This document shows positions 58,963 through 64,000 of a DNA stretch of 64,000 nt, in pieces. The notes beneath the pieces were generated by a model. That model was given only the letters and a program-made list of their open reading frames with translations. It was not told the DNA's origin and made no database searches. This DNA comes from Bacillota bacterium (GTDB lineage Bacteria; Bacillota; Clostridia; Christensenellales; SZUA-584), in the NCBI GenBank assembly GCA_023406895.1, contig JAEXTV010000027.1:1-64000 (forward strand), written 5' to 3'. How positions within the stretch are numbered: position 1 is the first letter of the stretch; every line of letters starts with the position of its first letter. The translations under genes and the position numbers were made by a program.

Positions 58963-60060
58963 ATGAAAAAGGTAATATTATTGGGTTTAGTATTGGCGAT
59001 GATTGTGTCTGCTTTTGCCGGTTGCGGCAACAATAATGCAACAGAATCGCCGGCAGCATCGGCGACCGAATCGCCCTCTGCCACTGTAAGTGAATCAGCA
59101 GCGGCGACCGGTGCGGTGCTTACAGGCCTTGGGAGCGACATTTCCCTTGCGAAGTCGGCCAGCGTATCCGCTGATGCGGAAGCGCTTGCTGAAATTGACA
59201 CCACTATGGCAGCCGTGACGCTTGACAAAGACGGAAAAATCATCAATGTCAAGATTGACATGGTTCAGCCGATGGTGAACTTTGATGCGCAGGGACAGCT
59301 GAAATCGGATACCGCTGCGGAAATTAAAACGAAAGTGGAGCTCGGCAATGCTTACGGCATGGCCAAAGCATCCGGCATCGGCAAAGAGTGGTATGAGCAG
59401 ATTGCAGCCCTCGAAGACTGGATGGTCGGAAAAACAATCGACCAAGTGATGGGTATGAAGATGAGCGAAGAAGGCACACCGGCAGAAGCCGACCTGACTT
59501 CCAGCGTTACCGTCCATGTGTCCAGCTATCTGGCTGCCGTTCAGAAGGCTGTTGCCAACGCGAAAGACTTTGGCGCAGCGGTTTCGGGCGCAACCAAAAC
59601 AGGTATTGGCAATGTGACGTCCATCAAAAAATCTGCGGGCGCGACAGCTGACGCTGACGCTCTTGCTCAGGCCGACATCATCATGGCGGCAGTCACTGTG
59701 GATCAGGACAACAAGATCGTTGGCGTGATGATCGATAACGGCCAGGTAAAGGTCAACTTCGATGCGAAAGGCACACTGATCACCGATGCGGCCTCCAAGC
59801 CCAAAACAAAAGTGGAACTTGGCGACGAGTACGGCATGAAGAAAGCGTCCTCTATCGGCAAGGAATGGTATGAGCAGATTGCGGCTCTGGGTCAGTGGAT
59901 GATCGGAAAAACCATCGACGAAGTCAAAGCCATGAAGACGGCTCCGAAGGATGAAGAACATCCGTCTGTTCCCGCCGAAGCTGATCTGACCTCCAGCGTG
60001 ACAATTTCCGTTCAGGATTATATTGCCGCTGTGGAAAAAGCGATTGCCAACGCTGACTGA
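58963..60060 (+). CDS. Surface lipoprotein with two tandem flavoprotein-like domains (PplA-like)
   Basis: 365 residues. Signal peptide with lipobox AFAGC (Cys21), a Ser/Ala/Glu linker (to about 48), then two homologous units, about 55-200 and 214-365. Each contains AAVT(L/V)D, a VNFDA strand, K(V)ELG-(N/D)-(A/E)YGM, IGKEWYEQIAAL, W-M-(V/I)GKTID and ADLTSSVT, and ends in YLAAVQKAVANA or YIAAVEKAIANA. Flavinylation by ApbE enzymes targets Thr in S-G-A-T-like motifs. Candidates are Thr211 in VSGATKTG (208-211) and Thr183/Thr347 of the two DLTSSVT copies. Its gene is directly before an ApbE-type FMN transferase, so a covalently flavinylated electron carrier is likely. GAGGAGG precedes the ATG. 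Confidence 0.78.
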   Translation: MKKVILLGLVLAMIVSAFAGCGNNNATESPAASATESPSATVSESAAATGAVLTGLGSDISLAKSASVSADAEALAEIDTTMAAVTLDKDGKIINVKIDMVQPMVNFDAQGQLKSDTAAEIKTKVELGNAYGMAKASGIGKEWYEQIAALEDWMVGKTIDQVMGMKMSEEGTPAEADLTSSVTVHVSSYLAAVQKAVANAKDFGAAVSGATKTGIGNVTSIKKSAGATADADALAQADIIMAAVTVDQDNKIVGVMIDNGQVKVNFDAKGTLITDAASKPKTKVELGDEYGMKKASSIGKEWYEQIAALGQWMIGKTIDEVKAMKTAPKDEEHPSVPAEADLTSSVTISVQDYIAAVEKAIANAD

Positions 60061-60088
60061 TTCGATTAAAATTTTAGAAAAACACGCG

Positions 60089-60127
60089 AATAATCCCTCC
60101 GGCCTCGTGCCGGAAGGATTATTTTGC
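60089..60127 (+). terminator. Intercistronic hairpin between the pplA-like and fmnB-like genes
   Basis: A 15-bp stem with one mismatch (60089-60103 with 60109-60123), 5-base loop, then attttgctg. It lies 28 bases after the first stop and 15 bases before the next start codon. It resembles a weak terminator that lets a fraction of transcripts continue, giving more carrier than transferase. Confidence 0.6.
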
Positions 60128-60142
60128 TGTATAAGAGGTCAA

Positions 60143-61228
60143 ATGAAAAAAATTCTTACGTTTTTTTTGGTCGTTCTCATTGTTTTTCCGCTTTTCGGCT
60201 GCGCACCGGCTCAAAAATACGAAAAATACAGCGGAGAGTTTCTGGATACTTTTGATACGTCCGTTATTGTGATGGCCTATGCACGTTCTCAGGAAGAATT
60301 CGATGATATTTATAATACCGTCTACGATACGTTTACAGAGCTCAATATGCAGTATGATATCTATCATGATTATGACGGTGTTAACAACATAAAGTCAATC
60401 AACGATAACGCGGGTATCGCTCCCGTAAAAGCAGACCTTGCAATTATCGACATGCTCAAAATGTCTATGGATTGGTACGACAAAACAGACGGTATTGTCA
60501 ACGTCGCCATGGGCAGCGTCCTGAGTATTTGGCACGATTACCGTGACGCCGGGCAATATGACCCCTCAAAGGCGGAGCTCCCCCCCATGGATCAGCTTCA
60601 GGACGCGGCAAAACATACGGATATCGATGACGTTATCATTGATGAGCAGGCATCAACCGTTTATTTAAACGACAGCCGTATGAGCCTTGACGTGGGGGCT
60701 GTGGCTAAGGGCTACGCCACCGAGGTTGCGGCGGATAAGCTCATTGAAAAAGGCTATGACTCCGTGCTGATCAGCGCAGGCGGTAATATCCGTGCCATCG
60801 GCACACCCAAAGACGGCGTTCGCAGCAAATGGAGCGTGGGCATTAAAGACCCCGACAGCCCGCTGGCAGGCTCCACAGACGAATCCAATCTGCTTGATGT
60901 TGCGTTTGTGACCAATCTCTCCGTGGTCTCGAGCGGAATATATGAGCGGTTTTACACCGTAAACGGCGTGAATTACCATCACTTGATCGATCCGAAAACG
61001 CTGATGCCTGCCGATTATTATAAGGCGGTCACTGTGATCACCGAAAACAGCGGTCAGGCTGATCTTCTCTCAACCACACTGTTTTTAATGTCGCCTGATC
61101 AAAGCCTCAACTATGCGGAAAGCCTTGACGGTGTGGAAGCACTATGGGTGATGCCGGACAACGAAATTTTAATGACATCGGGAATGAAAGCCATGCTGCG
61201 CGACATAGGCGGCGCTTCCTATAACTGA
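60143..61228 (+). CDS. FAD:protein FMN transferase, lipoprotein (ApbE/FmnB-like)
   Basis: 361 residues. Signal peptide with lipobox LFGC (Cys20), so the enzyme acts outside the membrane. ApbE-family motifs: DTFDTSVIVMAY, MDVGAVAKGYATEVAADKL-type residues (SLDVGAVAKGYATE), SAGGNIRAIG, WSVGIKDP, and HLIDPKTLMPADYYKAVTV near the metal site. It transfers FMN from FAD to Thr of a target protein, here most likely the lipoprotein encoded just upstream. The start MKKILTFF with GAGG is chosen; the frame extends 40 codons further but overlaps the previous gene. Confidence 0.9.
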   Translation: MKKILTFFLVVLIVFPLFGCAPAQKYEKYSGEFLDTFDTSVIVMAYARSQEEFDDIYNTVYDTFTELNMQYDIYHDYDGVNNIKSINDNAGIAPVKADLAIIDMLKMSMDWYDKTDGIVNVAMGSVLSIWHDYRDAGQYDPSKAELPPMDQLQDAAKHTDIDDVIIDEQASTVYLNDSRMSLDVGAVAKGYATEVAADKLIEKGYDSVLISAGGNIRAIGTPKDGVRSKWSVGIKDPDSPLAGSTDESNLLDVAFVTNLSVVSSGIYERFYTVNGVNYHHLIDPKTLMPADYYKAVTVITENSGQADLLSTTLFLMSPDQSLNYAESLDGVEALWVMPDNEILMTSGMKAMLRDIGGASYN

Positions 61229-61545
61229 TTTATAAGCGTGTTCACTCCGTTTTTCTAACGCCTCCGGCCGCTTTCGCAATTGTCTTGCGAAAGATCAGCA
61301 GCACGGTAGTTGTTGAGACAGATTCTCATCCACATCGACTTCGCTGCGCTCGTTCTCTGCGACAGTGGTAAGAATGGCCGCTACCCTTTCTTTTCGTTTG
61401 TCGTGGTGCCATAGCGCAAGATGTTTCCGAATTATTAGACAACTGTGAGAAAATGTCGCCGAAGCGGCTGACTTACGCTGTTTTTGCTTCCACCTCAATC
61501 GCTCCGTCTCTCTTCAATTGAAAAAGCGAATGCCATTTAACGAGG
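61229..61545. other. Intergenic with stem-loop after the fmnB-like gene
   Basis: A perfect 9-bp stem (61271-61279 with 61285-61293, ctttcgcaa/ttgcgaaag) lies 42 bases after the stop but lacks a T-run. A gacttcgctgcgctcgttctc segment near 61335 resembles widespread bacterial intergenic repeats. No gene is seen. Confidence 0.4.
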
Positions 61546-61576
61546 CAACAAAAAGAGACGGCACATTGGCCGCCTC
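61546..61576 (-). terminator. Terminator of the small protein gene at 61591
   Basis: gagacggc (61555-61562) pairs with gccgcctc (61569-61576) including one G-T pair, and the minus-strand exit has tttttgttg. It starts 15 bases beyond the stop at 61591, which supports that frame being a real gene. Confidence 0.75.
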
Positions 61577-61590
61577 CCTGTTCCCAGCTT

Positions 61591-61734
61591 TCATCCGTCG
61601 TGCGGATCGTCTTCACCGCTGTAATGCACGCGCAAGTCCTCACGCAATCCGATCTGATGGTCTGTCCCGTCGTTTGCATTTGTCCGCGATGAATACCGAT
61701 CCAGCATCCGTCTGGGATCCTTCTTCTTTTTCAT
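61591..61734 (-). CDS. Small charged protein, 47 residues
   Basis: ATG at 61734 begins MKKKKDPRRMLDRYSSRTN and the frame continues as a strongly hydrophilic protein ending in EDDPHDG: basic first half, acidic second half, no membrane helix, no cysteine. The ribosome binding site is moderate (AGGGTGAAGAGA). A good intrinsic terminator lies just beyond the stop and another terminator separates it from the surface protein upstream, so it forms its own transcription unit. No family is recognised. Confidence 0.5.
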   Translation of the reverse strand: MKKKKDPRRMLDRYSSRTNANDGTDHQIGLREDLRVHYSGEDDPHDG

Positions 61735-61775
61735 CTTCTCTTCACCCTGAATTGTATTATGCGCACTTTTCTCAA

Positions 61776-61810
61776 ATTAAACAGGCGGGAGCTTATTTAC
61801 CCCCGCCCGC
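61776..61810 (-). terminator. Terminator of the large surface protein gene
   Basis: ggcggg (61784-61789) pairs with cccgcc (61802-61807), with a T-rich minus-strand exit (tgtttaattt). It lies 14 bases beyond the stop at 61821. Confidence 0.65.
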
Positions 61811-61820
61811 TCATCTTTTT

Positions 61821-64000
61821 TTATTCCCAGCTTTCAATCGTGCCTTCAAAGCTGCCCTTCGTATCGTCCGGTATCACCGCGGCGAAGACCTCACGGCCAT
61901 CCAGCGTCACGGTCAGCGTTTTGCTTCTCATACGCCGTGTCAGCCCTTCAGACAGCGTAACGAGGCCTTTCGTCGCGTCCTTAATGCTTTCGGCCTTCAG
62001 ATTAATCATCAGCACGTCACGGCTTCGTCTCAGCATTCTGATCACCTTCACGGTTCTGACGCGTCCGCCATCCCTTGCGGCTATCGCCTCAATCTTGACG
62101 TTGCGCCAGAGCAGCAGCAACCAGAGCAGCAGCAATCCCGCAGCGCCTGTGCCACCCGCATAAACGTACCAAACAACCGGCGCTTTTGGCTGGAACTGCC
62201 CGAAAGCGATATCTTCATCGGTAATTGTCACTTCCACAATGCGTACATTGCCGTTCTCGTCCATCACCTCAATCAGATACGTACCCGGCTCTATGTCTTG
62301 CAGCACGAGCGAATCCTGCCACTCTCCGTCCGGCAGCCTGATCTTCACCGCATCCCACACCACATCTGGTGCAGTGAGGCTCACGTCGCCGATCACAGGC
62401 TTCACCTCTTCTGCGGGGTCAGCGCCGGGGCTCGCCGTCTCCGTCCCGGGTGCGCCGGTCTCCTGGGCCGCAATCTTAAACGGTCCGAATGTCTTGGTGG
62501 CCGTTAAACCGAATGAATTTTTAGAGAACGCATGAATGTAGTACGTGCCCGGTTCGCTGAGCATGATATCCGCCGTGTAGCTCTTATACGCGCCCGAATA
62601 CGTTTTTGCGTCGGTCAAAGCGTATCCCTTCGATATGATCTCCGCCTTATCATCCGAAAACAACAGCGCTGCCGTAATCTCCTTGAGCGTTGTTTCGCCG
62701 ATCACATAGCTGCCTGTGCTGCATTCAATCACGGGCGGGGTTTCATCAAGGCTGTCAACCGTCACATTGAATTTCGTGCTGTTGCCCACGTTATCGAGTA
62801 TCGTCATCGCATATATGTCGTTTTTGCTGACATACCATTTCAGATCTGAAGACGCGCTTTTTACCGTGCCGTCCGGCAACACAATATGGCTGTTGCCGCT
62901 GCCGCCCGGGTCGGCCGAAAGCGTGAACTTAAGCTGCGCCTCGTTGCCCGACACCGTCACGTCTGTTTTGGGGACCGCCGGCGGCTGCTTGTCAATCTTA
63001 ATCAGGTAACCGCCAAATTCGCTCACGTTGCCAAACTCGTCAACCGCCTGTATAAACACATTGTGGACGCCGCTGACCACCGTTTTGCCTGTATCCGCGG
63101 CAAATGCCTTGTCTTCCATCGCGTATTTGAATGTGACCGCCGATGCATCCTCAACGGATACCGCCGTCACCGTCACGCTTTGGTTGGTCCATGTGCCCGC
63201 CGTATAAGGCTTGCCGTCTGCTTTGGTCATTTTCACAACGATATTGACAGGCACGCTCTTATCCACCTTAAGCTTGCCCGAATACCCGAAGCCGCTCGTG
63301 TACTGCGCATCCGACGCGCTGACCCTGAACTGAAGACTGGTGATGCTGGTCAGCGTCTCGGGAAGCTTGAAGTCGTACGATTCTGCGGTGAGCCCTTCCT
63401 GAATCAGCTTCCATGCTGAGCCGTCATAATACTCAAGCGTATATGTCAGCGGATCATCGTCAATATCATACCCCGTCCACGTGACATTCACTGTGGATTC
63501 GCCGCCGTAACGCGAGCCCTGAACGGGTGTATGGACGACGGGTGTGGCAGGCGGGTCGTTCACGCTCTTCACTGTCACCGTCACCGTCGCGCTGTCGGTA
63601 CCGCCGTGGCCGTCCGTCATCACGTACGTAAAGCTGTCGGTGCCCGCGAACTTATCTGCGGGCGTATACTCAACCTTATTGCCGCTTATTGCCGCTTTAC
63701 CGTTTGTCGGCGCGGAGACGCTGGTCACCTTGAAATCCTGCGTTGAATAAATTTGCCCGCTGTTGAGCCCGCTTTGCGTATCAACATCGTTATCGTTATC
63801 CAGCACACTGATGACCACCATGTCTTCGTCATTCGTGACAGCTGCGTCGTCATTCGCGACAGGCGCGTCGTTGACCTGCCCAATCGTCACGGTCACAAGA
63901 GCCGTATCCTCGGCGTCTCCGTCCGACAGTTTATATTCAAAGCGGTCGGTGCCGTTGTAATTGAGGTCAGGCGTGTATTTCACTTGGTTGCCGTCCAGCA
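61821..64000 (-). CDS. Large surface protein with tandem-95/cadherin-like repeats, C-terminal part
   Basis: Partial; the frame is open through the window's right edge, and the visible ATG at 63983 is internal (VKYTPDLNYNGTDRF is a repeat-unit motif). About 726 residues are seen: one and a half tandem-95 units (NDAPVANDDAAVTNDEDM, LDNDNDVDTQ), a fibronectin/Ig-like segment (NDPPATPVVHTPVQGSRYGG), further Ig-like domains (KIDKQPPAVPKTDVTVSGN), a membrane helix (VYAGGTGAAGLLLLWLLLLW) and a C-terminal tail of about 90 residues on the cytoplasmic side. These proteins extend adhesive, calcium-stabilised rods from the cell. An intracellular tail rather than an LPxTG sortase signal is unusual. Confidence 0.8.
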   Translation of the reverse strand, partial: LDGNQVKYTPDLNYNGTDRFEYKLSDGDAEDTALVTVTIGQVNDAPVANDDAAVTNDEDMVVISVLDNDNDVDTQSGLNSGQIYSTQDFKVTSVSAPTNGKAAISGNKVEYTPADKFAGTDSFTYVMTDGHGGTDSATVTVTVKSVNDPPATPVVHTPVQGSRYGGESTVNVTWTGYDIDDDPLTYTLEYYDGSAWKLIQEGLTAESYDFKLPETLTSITSLQFRVSASDAQYTSGFGYSGKLKVDKSVPVNIVVKMTKADGKPYTAGTWTNQSVTVTAVSVEDASAVTFKYAMEDKAFAADTGKTVVSGVHNVFIQAVDEFGNVSEFGGYLIKIDKQPPAVPKTDVTVSGNEAQLKFTLSADPGGSGNSHIVLPDGTVKSASSDLKWYVSKNDIYAMTILDNVGNSTKFNVTVDSLDETPPVIECSTGSYVIGETTLKEITAALLFSDDKAEIISKGYALTDAKTYSGAYKSYTADIMLSEPGTYYIHAFSKNSFGLTATKTFGPFKIAAQETGAPGTETASPGADPAEEVKPVIGDVSLTAPDVVWDAVKIRLPDGEWQDSLVLQDIEPGTYLIEVMDENGNVRIVEVTITDEDIAFGQFQPKAPVVWYVYAGGTGAAGLLLLWLLLLWRNVKIEAIAARDGGRVRTVKVIRMLRRSRDVLMINLKAESIKDATKGLVTLSEGLTRRMRSKTLTVTLDGREVFAAVIPDDTKGSFEGTIESWE

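Noticed and set aside
1..64000. tRNA or rRNA genes, intact transposases, prophage genes
   Set aside because: None found on reading both strands; the only structured RNA gene recognised is rnpB.

Overview
The window looks like a chromosome segment of a low-to-mid GC Bacillota of class Clostridia, probably anaerobic and spore-forming or derived from a spore-former. Reasons: GerMN lipoproteins, the rpoD(sigA)-dnaG-dgt block next to trmK-nif3-zinc ribbon-rnpB, pyruvate phosphate dikinase, MutS2, a YgiQ-type radical SAM protein, strong AGGAGG ribosome binding sites, frequent GTG/TTG starts and SigA-type promoters. The order within Clostridia is not resolved from sequence alone. No tRNA, rRNA, CRISPR array, intact transposase or prophage was seen.

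Layout. 0.2-4.9 kb: response regulator, sensor kinase and two GerMN lipoproteins in one operon, resembling the actinobacterial MtrA-MtrB-LpqB arrangement. 5-7.9 kb: a small exported protein convergent with a YgiQ-family radical SAM protein that has a repeated basic tail. 8.1-16.5 kb: one giant gene for a cyclic beta-1,2-glucan synthase. 16.5-17.5 kb: a tandem repeat array. 17.5-24.2 kb: RNase P RNA, then (all on the minus strand) zinc-ribbon protein, Nif3, TrmK, RpoD, DnaG and dGTPase. 24.5-30 kb: pyruvate phosphate dikinase, an exported metallo-beta-lactamase-fold protein and a shikimate dehydrogenase paralogue with changed catalytic residues. 30-33.6 kb: HtrA protease with its own two-component system. 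34-36.8 kb: DUF523 and MutS2. 36.9-46.6 kb: an accessory stretch of small lipoproteins, VOC, SDR, TetR, YcxB-like, GrpB-like, GNAT, Ndk and VanY-like genes, interrupted by foldback repeat elements. 46.6-50 kb: a receiver-only protein convergent with a PAS/GAF multi-sensor kinase. 50.8-54.4 kb: a three-subunit xanthine dehydrogenase-type molybdenum hydroxylase. 54.8-61.2 kb: a flavin-based extracellular electron transfer (FLEET) locus. 61.8-64 kb: the C-terminal part of a large tandem-95/cadherin-like surface protein.

Main biological system. The minus-strand operon UbiA prenyltransferase (dmkA-like), type II NADH dehydrogenase with a fused membrane domain (ndh2-like) and polyprenyl diphosphate synthase (dmkB-like) is divergent from a lipoprotein with two tandem flavoprotein-like domains (pplA-like) and a lipoprotein FAD:protein FMN transferase (fmnB-like). 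This is the gene content of the FLEET system known from Listeria: NADH electrons pass through a membrane demethylmenaquinone pool to a flavinylated surface lipoprotein. EetA/EetB and the flavin transporter are not in this window. The divergent intergenic region carries a SigA promoter and two perfect inverted repeats that are candidate operators.

Other points of note are a GIIGGADGPT peptide motif shared, with 27 identical nucleotides, by two unrelated neighbouring genes; a MITE-like foldback element flanked by two copies of a terminator hairpin; an rnpB promoter lying inside the 3' end of the upstream gene; and several small ORFs with good ribosome binding sites or terminators.
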